A stretch of DNA of 64,000 bases from Phaeoceros laevis (taxonomy: Eukaryota > Anthocerotophyta > Anthocerotopsida > Notothyladales). Below are positions 11,828-23,132 of the stretch, piece after piece. The stretch covers positions 450,404 to 514,403 of the forward strand of contig JBNGIQ010009496.1 of assembly GCA_049999765.1 (NCBI GenBank), in the 5' to 3' direction. The position numbers and the translations under genes are program-made. Below the pieces are notes generated by a model. The model searched no databases, was not told the origin of the DNA, and saw nothing but the letters and a program-made list of their open reading frames with translations. Each line of letters starts with the position of its first letter. Positions within the stretch are counted from its first letter, which is position 1.

Positions 11828-11837
11828 NNNNNNNNNN
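11828..11837. other. Assembly gap (10 N) flanked by a duplicated 15-mer
   Basis: The 15 bases gggtcgactctatag occur immediately before and immediately after the Ns. This looks like two contig ends that overlap but were not merged, at the right terminus of the transposon. Confidence 0.9.
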
Positions 11838-11852
11838 GGGTCGACTCTATAG

Positions 11853-14800
11853 TGATTTGATGTTGTTATATGTCTTGACCTTGGTTCGTGTGCTCCAAAC
11901 CTACAAGGTAATTCTGGAGTGCAGAATCTGCCTTGCAAAGCTGTTGTTTCTCGTGCAGATGGTGATTTGATGTGTGTTGTATATGTGGACCTTGTTCACA
12001 TGACTCTACATGTGTGACCAATGTCCTTGATGATGGTATGGGAAGTATGTTGTGAGGGTTCACGCAGCAGTCATATGTGAAGCCTTCTTCTTGGTCCAAT
12101 TTCCAGCAAAGCACATTACCCGCTAAACTGGTTGGTGTCCATACTGTGGACTACAGTGTCAATGCCAACTCATCACTAATGTGCAAAACACCCAGCTGCT
12201 ATTGTCGAGAGATGGGCAAAGCCGCAGAAAAAAGGGTGGAGCGACTCCTGGTCTTTTGTCCACACAAGGAAGCTGAGCAGGGGAGGCAGGGTAGAAGTCA
12301 ATCCCGATGTGGACTCCCTCCCGACCGGATGAAAAGGTACAGTGGACGCGAATCATCTCGTTAGGCATGTGGCATGTTTCATCATTCAATTCGGAAAAGG
12401 GAGCAGGAGGATGTGTGGTCGCTTTTCTATGGGCTTCTGTCGCAGATGCTGGCAGCCAAAGATGCATCTACACGCGGTCGCGGTGGCGTATGCCGACCTG
12501 GCCCTGGTGTAGGCCCTGGGTGGCCAAGAGTGTTTGGCTGCCCTTCACTTGGCCGACAGAAGCTGTAGCGCAGGCCGACGTGTTATTAGAGAACAAAGCT
12601 GCCTAGATTATTGATTAGCAACTCGACCAAGTGAATTGGAGAAGCTGCTCTACTATTAGCGGGACCATACTAGTATGTAACGGGCCTCGATACATCCGAC
12701 ACGTACTGTGACGGAGTTGATACGCCGGGAATACATGTACTGTATATGCAAAGCACCTGATGTGTACAGTCCAGTATAGCCAATGTGGATAGGAGTTGAA
12801 GCGTGTAGGTGGTACCAAGGATTCCGAAGCTCGTAGCATCCTTCTGACAGCTGCTGGAGGGTGTGGATTCCAGCTTCTGGTACCTTCATCACGCCTCCCT
12901 CCACTGGATACATCTCAAATATGCTTGCCGATTTTATTTACTTTTTTCTCTTTCCTGCTTCTGACACGTTTTCTGGACGATTCTTCTCAGCCAAAGCTCC
13001 CCTATCCCATTCACATGCCTTTCTGCTTTCATCATTCCGTTTGGACAGAAAGCGAAGGGGAAATCCCTGGAATGACCTCGAGGCACCTGTCCATGTGATC
13101 TCACCTCAGCTGCATGTAACAAAGGTGCAGGACCAAGCAAAGGGTGGTGGTGCGGCGGGTCAGCCGGGTACACTTGGATTTCACCATGAACAGTTGAAGC
13201 CACACGCCCATAGCCTCATTTCTGAGATGAGACAAGTCCTTCACCGGCCACCAGTCCATCCATCCTTGGTACGTACACAGTGTGCTTGCTTGCTCGCTTC
13301 GCTTTGTGTGAGCCAGAGAGACAGCAAGAGATGCAAAGACAAGACAAGGCAAGCGGTGGTGCTGTTTGGTGCGGTGGTGGGGCACTGGCAATGGCACGCG
13401 TAAGCGGCTAGCCAGGACACTGCCATTGCAGAGGAGGTGCTCTCTCTTGTTGCTTTCATAAGAGGCCCTCCCACATGCCCCTAAGAACAAGTCAGGGCTA
13501 CGCCTTGTCTGGGTCTCCAGTGACTCTCCATTCTATGTATAATAGATTTTTGAACCTGACAGTGTATCTTGAGTCACACCAAATGCACATGAGTCGTGAC
13601 AAACAAGTAACTACAGTACCTGGAATGTATAGTGGAACTTTGAAGGAGGCCATTATTATAGACTGGTAGAGTCTAATAAACAGCACAGTGAACCACCCAT
13701 CTGAACAACCAACTTCACATGCCTAGCCGAGACAAAAGCACCCAATCTCTGTTTTCCGGGTTTCTCCTTCACATACTGGCTGGCTGGCATACACTGTCCA
13801 GTTGCTGAAAGCTTTTGTGATACACTCACTAAGCACTTACACACTGAGCACAAAAAAGATTGTGTGACTGTTGCATCGTGATGCCTGATCCGTTGAGCGG
13901 AATTAAAAAAGGGGTAGTGAGCACCGTACCGTGTGCACTGGAGCCCAGCCTAGCCTCAGCGTCTGGGTAATCGGGCTTGGTCCACAATTCAGAAGGCCAC
14001 CCTTGCTCGTGTCACTCTCAGCTGGGCGCTCCCCGATGCCTCTTTTTCTTTTCGTTTTGCCGTTCTTTCCCTTGCCTTCTCATCGAATCCCAAGGACATT
14101 TGGAAAATCTAGACTAGGAGAAACAAAACCAGCGTAAATCTGGAAAATCCGAGTACGAATACGCCCACTCCCAGTAGGGCTCCAAAGACCTCGCTCGGAT
14201 GTTAAGCAATAAACACACACCCTCGTAGTGGTTGTACTTTCTAAGTCCAGTCCTCGAGCATAGAATGCCCTACACTGTGGGCGTAAAATACATTTCAATA
14301 ATGCAAGGATGGAACGTTATTGGCCACAACGACATACGGGATGGCAGTTGCAACCCGCCAATGGAAGGGCCCCTTTTGATTGTGGTTGATGGTGCCTAAT
14401 ATAAGCCAGGGGCTAACTTTAACCCGAGTGTCCACATGCCGTTTATGCCAGGGCCCTACCCGTGCGTGGCGTGACCTACTAGCGTCTCGTCGTAGCGTGC
14501 ATGCAGGTCCAAAAAGGGAGAACAACATCTTTATCATCATGACATTTATGAAGACACGCCCCATGTGCCCTATTTCCGACGCCCGGGCATTGACTTCTGC
14601 CAACCCTAGGCCACGCAAAATAAGGAAAAAACACAGCTCCACCCTGGCCTTGCATTGGCCTCCATTTATTGATGGACCCTAGCACCCGCACCCTGCCCGC
14701 GGGCAGGTAAGTTATCCAACCCGACCGGTCAGAAGTTGGCTGCCCACGATGGGATTGGGATGCACCTGCAGCCTGCATTGCCTGCCTCCGCGGGCAGCTG

Positions 14801-16149
14801 CCCGGCTGCCCGAAGGGCCTCGTGCAATCGGATCGCGATATGGTACATGATCGAGCCGGTATCCCCGCTGCCCGGATTTCGCCATCTCCGGCGATATACG
14901 CCGTATACGGATTAGATTAGCCGAGTCCGGTGATGGTGACAGTAATGTGAGTGGGGGTGCCATAAGGCCCATAACCTGCGGCCTTTGTCGCTTCCTCGCT
15001 TCACGCCGTTGCGGCACTCATGGCGTGGGATGGCTCTAAGGGTGGCATGGCCACAACCGGCTACGGCTAATGAGGGTAAAGGATACGGAGTGGCTGTACA
15101 GGTTATGGGACGACGGGCGGTCCAGTTACGGCAATAACGAAAAAGCGTCCGTCCCTCCGGTAGTGGGAGTAGCTAGCCGTCCCTTCCAAGCGTCACTGCA
15201 AAGCGCTGGCACTCCCCTGCTTCCCTTCCCTTCGCTTGGCTCGGCTCGCTCAACGCTCAACCGCTCAACCTCGGCCGCGCAGCAATGCGTGGCGGACACG
15301 TGAGGATTCCGACAGCCAAAGGATCCAAGTTTGTTCCCGATCCGCCTTCCCAATCCATTTTTAGCACCTCCCCTGCTGCGCATCCGTTTCTGCTGGCACT
15401 CTACCCTTCTCTCTCCAGGCGGAAGCACTCATTTCTCTGGCCATATGAGCTGCTGCTGCCGATAACGCTCGCTCTCATCAGCTTGGCTGGCACGCAGGGC
15501 GAGGCAAGCTCGGCTCGCTGGCTGGCTCGCGGTTTCCGACACGGTCCCGGCCAAGGATCTGCCTGCAGGCTCCCTCAGGACTCCGGATTCGTTTGGATTT
15601 TGGCTGCTTCTTGCTGGCGGAGGGAGATGCGGAAGGAGCGAGCTTGCTGCTGCTCCGGAAGCGGATTGCGGGGCTAGGCTAGGGCAGCTGGCATTGCGCT
15701 ATGGATACGGCGGCCGGCTGATCGAGTGAGGCGAGGTGTGCGGATTGTGAGAATTTTATGCCGGGAGGGATGGTGGATCATGAGCCCGGGTGCAGGTTAT
15801 TTGGAAAGAGGCAACGGTGGAGGAGCACCGGGGTCGGCCGCCCGGGCTGGATACGGGGCTGGCAGGAGCTTGCCAGCTCACTCCGGTTGTGACCTCGGTG
15901 AGGACTTGCGTACTTCCTGCCGAGAGGGATGCGGGAGGCTGTCTGTCTGTCTGTCCCGCTGCGGGGAATTTGCGGTGAGAGGGGGAATTCGCGGAACTTG
16001 CTCTAGAGGTGTTGCCAGCTGCTGGCATGCCGGCGCTGTGGTTGGGAAGAAGTGGCGGAGGCCTCCCCCGGGGTGCGGCCCTGTTCTGCCAGTGGCGGCC
16101 CTAGAAGGAGGAGGTTGGTGAGCGGAGCTTGAGCTCCGCCTTTTGCGCA
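11853..16149. other. 4.3 kb without a recognised gene
   Basis: Open frames here are short, overlap each other in several frames and match nothing I know. From ~14.9 kb the sequence becomes GC-rich with lower-complexity runs (for example tctgtctgtctgtc near 15943), as expected for the promoter and 5' leader of the large gene that starts at 16150. No tRNA seen. Confidence 0.5.
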
Positions 16150-19100
16150 ATGGTGTTCTGGAAGAGTTTGTGTCGGTCTACGGCTTCGTTGAATCCTGCG
16201 CTCCAGCAGTACTACGCGGAGGAGACTGAGGAATTCTACACCAATCTTGCCAATGGACTGGACAACCTGTTTGTCTCGCTGGGGCCCGAGACTGTGCGTG
16301 TGGAGTGGCTGGAGCTTGCCGTCTCCTTCCTTCGGACCACGCACTCGGAAGTGCATGTGCTCCTTGACAAGCTCAAGCACTATGGGCCCTTGCACTCCAA
16401 GGTTTGCCATGTTTTCTCAGTTTTGATGCTGCTGTTGGAAAAGGATTGCTACGAGTTCCCTTCTAGTACGTGACTGCGTCTGGTTGATGATGATGATAGA
16501 GAGGCTTCTGGTACAGAGAGGTTTTCTGATTTGCGGCTCTGATGGTGATACCTTTGTTGTTCCTCCTTGGCAGAGTGATCCTGATTGGCTCCAGACGTAC
16601 ATGGAGGAAACACAGAAGCTGCTGGATGTTTGCGCCCGGCTGAACCCAGGGATAGCACGTATTCAGAGATACCAGGTGTGCGTGGAGCTGGCCTCCCGCG
16701 CTCTCTCCAGGCTGAACATGGATGCCATCCAGGCTGACCTCCGCAGGTGCCTCCACCGCAGGCAAGATAGTGGTGGCCATGGTGTGAAAACAGGCCCCCA
16801 TGAAGACCCGGGACTGGCAGGAGGAAAGGCCAGGAAAAGAAGTCCGCCGAGCAGGGAATCGTTCGAGTTCCCGGTGACCGGGTCCCCGGCTATGGACACT
16901 TCCCCGGTGATGCCAAGCTCTCCTCTGTTCGCGGTTGATGCTATGAGAAAGGCGGAAAGGTTCGACGTGAGCAGTCCAAGCAAGACTCGAGATGGTCGAG
17001 CCGACTCGCTGGCTCGGGACGCTGCCGCGCTCAAGTCGCAGCATGTGGCTCTGGAACAGGGAGGAAGTGGAGGAGAGGAGAGCTGGGACCTCGGTCTGGA
17101 GGATCTGGTGTCGTTGGTGGCCGAGGCTGAGAAACTTCTCTACATGAGGAGACCAGGCAGCTTGTCGGAGCCACCACCTCCACCTCCTGGCATGTTTGAC
17201 CCACTGGTTTTGCCCCCGGCGCTGGTGCGGGAGACAAGTAGCCCCTTGCGCCCGTTCAAGTTGGACTCCAACTTCAAGATCGACGTCTCTCCTTCCAAGT
17301 CTTCAGACAGCTCCAGCTCGCCTCGCAGCAGCAAGCGGCGGTCCAGTGAGATGAAGTCAAGTCCTCGGAAGCCTCCCGTCCACCGCAATTCTGATGCCAA
17401 GGACAGTAGGAAGGTTTCAGAAGAGGCAGAGCCCGGCAGCAGCGGCAGGTACAGCAGGCAGGGCTCAGGGGGGACAGAGCCCGGCAGCAGCAGGCACAGC
17501 AGGCAGGTTTCGGGAGAGGGAGAACCTGGCAGCGGCAAGCACAGCAGACATACGTCAGGGGAAGCTGACTCAAGCAGCAGCAAGCATAGCAGGCAACTTT
17601 CAACTGTCTCGAGTCGTTCAGGAGTGACCTTGGAGCAGGTTTCGGCGCCCTTCGTAGCTCAATTTGAGGCCAGCTTGACCGCTCTGCGTGAGTGCAAGGA
17701 AGAACTTGAAAAGGAGTGGAGGCTGAGCGTGGAATCGCAGAAGCTGATAGTTGATCCTCTGCAAACTTCCAGCCTTGCATCCAGAAGCAGTTTGTCCGCC
17801 AGCTTCACCAGGTACTTCAGACAGCGACCCAACACGGAGTCTAGCAGAAGGAAGTCATCTGGGGAGGGGAGTAAGCTTGCCCAGTTTCTGGAAACCCTCA
17901 CGGCGGAAACGGATGTTGAAGAAGACGAGGCAAGGGAAGGACGGGGTTCATCAGATGGCTTGAACACAATAAGTGCCAGCGCTTGGGTAGAAAAAGGAGC
18001 GGATTCCATGACTCGCATTACGGAAAGGAAAGAGGGGCATGCATCTGAGTCCCCGAGTCTGCTGAATGTGAGAGACGTGAAGAAGGTGCTTAGCACTGGT
18101 AACAAGAGAGTGGTAGATGAGCCTGTCAAGCAGCCAGAAAGGAGGGACTTGCCAAGCATGAAGGCCAACAGGAGCAGCCAGGAAACCACTGCACCAGAGT
18201 CTGCCAGTCAAAGTAGGTGGGGTCATTTGTACAGCATGGGCAATCCAGAGCCCGCTCCAAGGATGAAGGGAGGCCACGAGAAAATTGAGACCACTGATCC
18301 GGTATCTCTTTCTTTGTTTGGGAAGCAGCAAACTGTGAGACGGACATCTGGAAGACGGAGAAGCCAGAGCTTAGATGAGGTTGCCACCGAGAGATTTCAC
18401 TTGGACAACTTGATTGTCACCAATGTGCAGGAAAAGGATCCTAGTCCAATCTCCAAGCAAGATCTCCTGAGTCCCCGAGAGACAAGTGAGATCAGAGGGT
18501 CTCAGAGAAGAAGTGCCAGTTTTGATGGATGGAAGCCTTACACACCAGGAGGATGGCAAAGTGAGAGAACAGAGGCAATCATGCGGGCATACCAGAATAG
18601 GATGGCCCTTACACCTAGTCCAGACCCAAGATTGGAGATCCGTGCTTCTGAAGATGGAATTGATGCGAAGAAAAGAATGGCAGACAAGGTTGAGAGGGTT
18701 GAAGTGTCTGGAGGTGCCTCTCTTGATCTCTCCCAGACGTTTTCTGTGGAAGCAACCGATTTGGTTGGGGGTCCGGATCAACGGATACTTTCGGAATCAC
18801 AGGCACGCGCAGCAGAAGGTCCTTCCCTATCAGATGGTCGAGGGAGAGGTTTACGCCGCGACACCACAGTGGACATGAGAACTGCAATGTCTCATTCAAG
18901 AAGCATTGACAGTGCACCCCACCGCCCCTTATCGGCATCGACGAATCGTCGACCTCGGCCACTTCCAGAAGCTAAATACATGAGGCCGTCGAATGTGAGA
19001 GCAGGTCCTGAAAATGTGGCGAGCATAGTGGCGAGGTTCGAATCCTTCTTTGATGCAGAGTTCGATGCAAAGCATGACATCAAGACAGCCGGGAGACATG

Positions 19101-20758
19101 CGTCAGGGGATTTCGCAGCGGCGTTCGAATCCAAGATGAGGGTATATGACAACCCTCTACATCGGGCTGGGCCTCCTAGTGTCAGTGCAGCAACTCCAGT
19201 CAAACAACAACGTAAGAGTGCTTCATCTTGGAGACTTGATACTGGAGGATTCTGGAGGAAGAGTACGTCGCGGTCACCCTCACGCTCTTTGGATCAAGAC
19301 AGGAAAGTTGGACGGAGATTAAGCATGTCTCCTAGGAAGAGCAGAGAACATTCGAAGAGTTCCTCCTCGCCAGGCCGCTTGAACCTCTTCAGCCAGGTCC
19401 GGCATTGGGTCAGCCATCATCACGGGGAAGATGACGACACCAGCAAACTGCAGGAGGCATCCAGTAGTGATCTGAGGAGATCTCGATCCTCCAATCTCTC
19501 GAAACCAACCACACCCTCGCACGCTTTCTTGAAGAGCCCTGGTAGGCTGAACCTCATCACCATTCAAAAGGGTGCAAGTTCCTTCGTGAAGACCTTCGGT
19601 TCTGTGGCCTTGAAGCAGTGTGCAAGTCCGGCAGCTGGTAGCTCAAGGTGGAGTGGCCTCGGAGGAGTCCTCCTCGCCACCAAAGCCTCGACAGGTCTGG
19701 TATCCACCTTCGTGGTGTGGGTTCTGGCAAGAAAAGAAGCAGAAATTCATCCCAGCCGGTTGTTGGCAGACTACACCGACACCAAAAGCGAGGTCCATGG
19801 CCACTGGGCTAGCTCCCTCCAGAGATTGCAGGAAAAGGTGGCGAAGTTCGACAGTGCAACAAGATCCCTCTTGTTGGGAGTGTCGAATGGCAACGCTGCA
19901 GACAGCCAAAGGCCCAGTTCTTCTTCTGACCATGATAGAAGAGGCAGGAGAAGGCGGAGCCTGGAGTTGAAGCCCCGCAGGTCCAGCTCTGAACACCATA
20001 GGCAAGATGTGGACGACTACAGGTCGAGCGGATCCATGGAGATAGCTGAAGGCAACCAGAGGCAGTCGGGTGGAAACGAGGGATCAAGCAGCAGGCGGAC
20101 ATCCATCCAATTGCAGGCAGGAAACAGCGCCTGCATCCACATCCAGGAGCTGAAGGATGTGCACGACTACGTGGAAGAGCTGCATGTTGGCCTGGAGCGC
20201 TTGTTCTCTTCCTGCCTTTACGCGCTAGGGAAGAACCGTGGTGAGCTCGAGCAATTGCCTCAAGAGAAGATCATCAGAGAATATGTCCCTTCAGAGAGTC
20301 GATCACATTCAGATATCCCGAGGCGGCTGTTTGACAAGGGAGGTAGTGATGCAGTTCCTGCACAAGAACCAACTCCCATCCCAATGCAGCACAGTAGTAC
20401 TAGCCTCCAGGTAGCTATGGGAAGGAAAAAGTCGAGCCCAGCAGAGGTGGGAGTGCTGAGCCCCGACTCCCACAACCTGGAGCACAAGTCTTACCGCCAT
20501 AAACCTACCCAGACTGCATCGCACCAGGTTTCCTTCTCTGGGTCCAGCTTCTCCTTCGAGGTGGACAACGGCATCGAGGAGCAACTCAATGATGTGGAGG
20601 CCATCTTCGAGGATTGGCGGTCAGGCAAGATGGCCGTGACTATGCGCAGGTTGCACCAGTGCAAGGAGGAGTTCCGCGCAAGCCTGGAGGCTGTGTCCCG
20701 GGAAGTCGATGACCTCTTTACAGAACTGGAGACTGGCAGACGATCTATGGTGGATTAG
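16150..20758 (+). CDS. Giant BYPASS1 (BPS1/ROH1)-family protein with a ~950-residue disordered insert
   Basis: Exon 1 is 16150-16401 and exon 2 is 16574-20758, phase 0, giving 1478 aa. ATG 16150 (MVFWKSLCRSTASLNPAL) leads into a BPS1-like N-terminus: LVSLGPE-type helix, EVHVLLDKLKHYGPL, and DWLQTYMEETQKLLDVCARL, which matches the second BPS1-like gene here. From about residue 160 to 1080 it is Ser/Arg/Lys-rich and probably disordered. It includes four ~17-residue units at residues ~360-427 with the pattern E-PGSS-HSRQ-SGE. The C-terminus returns to the family: a hydrophobic stretch (LATKASTGLVSTFVVWVLA, ~1110-1137), EELHVGLERLFSSCLYAL, and a final helix ending DDLFTELETGRRSMVD. BPS1 proteins limit a root-derived mobile growth inhibitor and are usually ~350 aa. 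The frame is open for 4.2 kb, so it is not a pseudogene. Confidence 0.85.
17398..17600 (+). repeat. In-frame coding repeat, ~17-19-residue units
   Basis: Four diverged units of roughly 51-57 bp, each encoding a variant of EPGSS-(K/R)HSRQ-SGE, lie in the disordered part of the giant BPS1-like protein. The units stay in frame. Confidence 0.8.
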
Positions 20759-21363
20759 GCCTGAAGAATTGCTGCTGGTCAAGTATAGACTTTTTTGTGC
20801 CTTCGGCATGAACTTGAAAGTCCTGTAGATGATGTAACATAGCATGAGCAACTTGTGTCGGCATGTGCTCGTAACCCCATTCAATCTTGACTTGATTCCA
20901 GCTGACCAGCTCTGCACCTGTAAGCTTGTCATCTGCAATCTTGACAAGACTGGGTGAGCAGAGCGGCACAGCTCGATTTCCTGCGGCTTCCCTTGGGTTA
21001 TTTGAGCATATACTTCATCACACGGCTAGCTGGTAGCATTTTTTTAAACCTCTTCATTCGAGAGCTTTTTCTGCTCTAAATTCATGCCCAGGAGATTTCG
21101 ACCCATTTGGACCTAAAATTGACTGCACTGTTTGACACAAAGGCCGCATCAGCCTGCACAGCAGCAGCCTGCATATTTGCTCCATCAGCATTGCTCACAA
21201 GGTCAGCCCCAGCAACTGCACACTTCACAGCCAATTGTTAGGCACATTCTTGGAGACAGCGGGCTCAGGGCAAGGGAGTGTGAGGGGAAAGAAAGACCTT
21301 TCCCAGCGGGGGGAAGGTCTTAAGTAGCTTGGCCGTCCGTGGCGCGGAAGGGGGCCGTTAAGT

Positions 21364-21517
21364 TGTTACAGCAGTTGAGAATTAACTACAGTTTGTTTAC
21401 CCTGGTTAGCTCCTGCCTAGTCTAGTTAGCTAACCTAACCCTCTAGCTAATGTAGCCTAGTCTAGTTCCTACCAGAGCCTGGCCTGGCTGTGGCGTCCTT
21501 ACGCCCTAGGCGTAACA
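21364..21517 (+). repeat. Short LTR-like block (154 bp) with TG...CA ends
   Basis: Begins tgttac and ends gtaaca, a 6-bp inverted terminus typical of LTRs. Sixteen bases after its end, tggtatcatttcc (21534 onward) resembles the initiator-Met tRNA primer-binding site tggtatcagagc. gcctagtctagtt occurs twice inside. Only one copy was found, so it is probably a remnant. Confidence 0.5.
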
Positions 21518-21639
21518 CCACTAGAGCCAGTCTTGGTATCATTTCCACAAGCTCAGTAGGGCCAATACCACCAACATATGTCTGTGGCTCAAGAGCAATC
21601 GCAAGAGTGATAGCAGCAATGGGAGGCAACTATGAGACA

Positions 21640-21775
21640 ATCCAGTGAGGCCCCTTTGGAACAACCACCGGTGTCTGGTCAGGTTCCAAATGGAGATGGG
21701 GATTCAGAAGCAGACACTACCAGGCGAAAACGATTCCAGGCTAGAGTACGCTTAAGCCGGTTGCCGCCCTTTTGA
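21640..21775 (+). pseudogene. Possible gag-like scrap downstream of the LTR-like block
   Basis: An open stretch reads MRQSSEAPLEQPPVSGQVP and then GDGDSEADTTRRKRFQARVR before a stop. Position and composition fit the start of a retroelement gag, but no conserved motif is seen. Confidence 0.3.
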
Positions 21776-21835
21776 AGAAGATGCAGTAGCTAGAGATCAA
21801 GACACCAATCAGGGTCACTGAACCTTTTCCCAACA

Positions 21836-21950
21836 ACGGTGGAGTCCAACAGGGCTGCCCCCTGAGTCCCACTTTATTTCTGGTTTATATCCAGGCACTG
21901 AATTCGACGCTACAGCAAATGGAGACAAATCTGTACATTCTAGAGTGTTC
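21836..21950 (+). pseudogene. LINE (non-LTR) reverse-transcriptase fragment
   Basis: The frame reads GVQQGCPLSPTLFLVYIQAL. This is the G-x-x-QGCPLSP-x-LF motif of non-LTR retrotransposon reverse transcriptases. Only about 35 residues are recognisable; the YADD block and flanking domains are missing. Confidence 0.75.
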
Positions 21951-23132
21951 TAGCCAACTATGATTTGGTAAATTGTCATGCTTATAAGCCGCTCCGAGGG
22001 CTTTGGTCTGTTCACATAGCTGCCTCGGAAGAGTGCTTCCTTCCGAGGATTGACCAAACTTCTGAGAGCGGCCTCGGGTCCTCGGAAGCCCTCAGGATAA
22101 TCTCTCACTTGTCTTTCTCTTGCCCCCCAGGATAGTTCCGCTTGCACAGGACACACTGCCAGGTATGGATGGGCTACGAGTGGATTGCACCTAATACGCG
22201 AAGACAAACACGCTGGAAAGCGAAGTGAGGGCAGAGAAAATGTCGGGGGGAATTGCGTCTGGTTTGCCATCGGAGAAAAAAGAAATTGGGGCCAGCAAAA
22301 GCGACATAAGCTACAGCCGAACCCTGTCCCGCTTCCAGAATGGTCACGACTCACAAGCCGGGTGTGAACCCCTCATCTCTCTTATTCAGGGTTGTTTCTG
22401 TCCTGTCACAACTTTTACCAGAAAGGAGGTGGTGTGAACTTTGAAGGTGCTTATCCCAAAGCACGACTGATAATCGAGCTAACGTGCTAGCTACAGGGGG
22501 GAGATAGGACGGCGCCCCCGCTACCCGCGAAATAGCGTGTGCCGGTTGTCAAGCCACTATGCTGAGGGGGGCTACAAATGGAAAGAGAAGCACGGGCGAG
22601 CTGTTGCATAGCTGTTCCATACTTGTGAGGAAGGAACCTCATGGCAAGTTGGCACCAAGGCGTGAAAGGGTAGGAGACCAACTACCAAACCCCCCCAAAG
22701 CTATAGCCATAGCTAGGAAGAAGAGAGAGAAGCCGCGTTATGCTGTTGTGCTCCGATCCTTTGATCACGTGCTCAACGGCGGACAGGTCCTTCAGCATCA
22801 GATCCAGCACAGAGCCGCGGGTCGTGAATTGCAGTACTTGTTCCCTTCCAGGGGCTCCCATTGCCAAGCAGCACTCTCTTGGAGTCTTGGTGGCTCAATC
22901 TGTCGGGTAGATCTCTGAATTGGTCCCTTCTCCATTCCCCAGTACTGCACAGCTCCTTCAACCCAGCCGTTGTCTCGCCTTCTGCCAAGTCATGTTCGGG
23001 TGCAAGGGACTGCATTTGCCTGTCTTCTCCCTGATACGTAGTCTGTCCAGGATCTGTGTCCTGTGGTTGTGCTAGCTGGGCTTCCCGCGGATCCATCACG
23101 TGAGGCTCTTGAACACCCGCACAATTCATAAC
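21951..23132. other. 1.2 kb spacer, no gene recognised
   Basis: A 134-codon minus-strand frame (22354-21950) has no recognised motif and starts in low-complexity context. The 3' end should include the promoter and leader of the next gene. Confidence 0.45.

Noticed and set aside
14130-14290. 5S-rRNA-like words (gatgttaagca near 14205)
   Set aside because: Only a few bases agree with 5S rRNA; the internal promoter boxes and overall length do not.
15726-16150. Overlapping frames of 90-131 codons on both strands upstream of the giant BPS1 gene
   Set aside because: GC-rich leader sequence opens several frames at once; no frame shows a conserved motif.
17140-17780. Cys/Leu-rich minus frames opposite the giant BPS1 gene
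   Set aside because: Antisense of Ser-codon repeats (agc/tcc) reads as Cys/Leu/Ala repeats; not independent coding.
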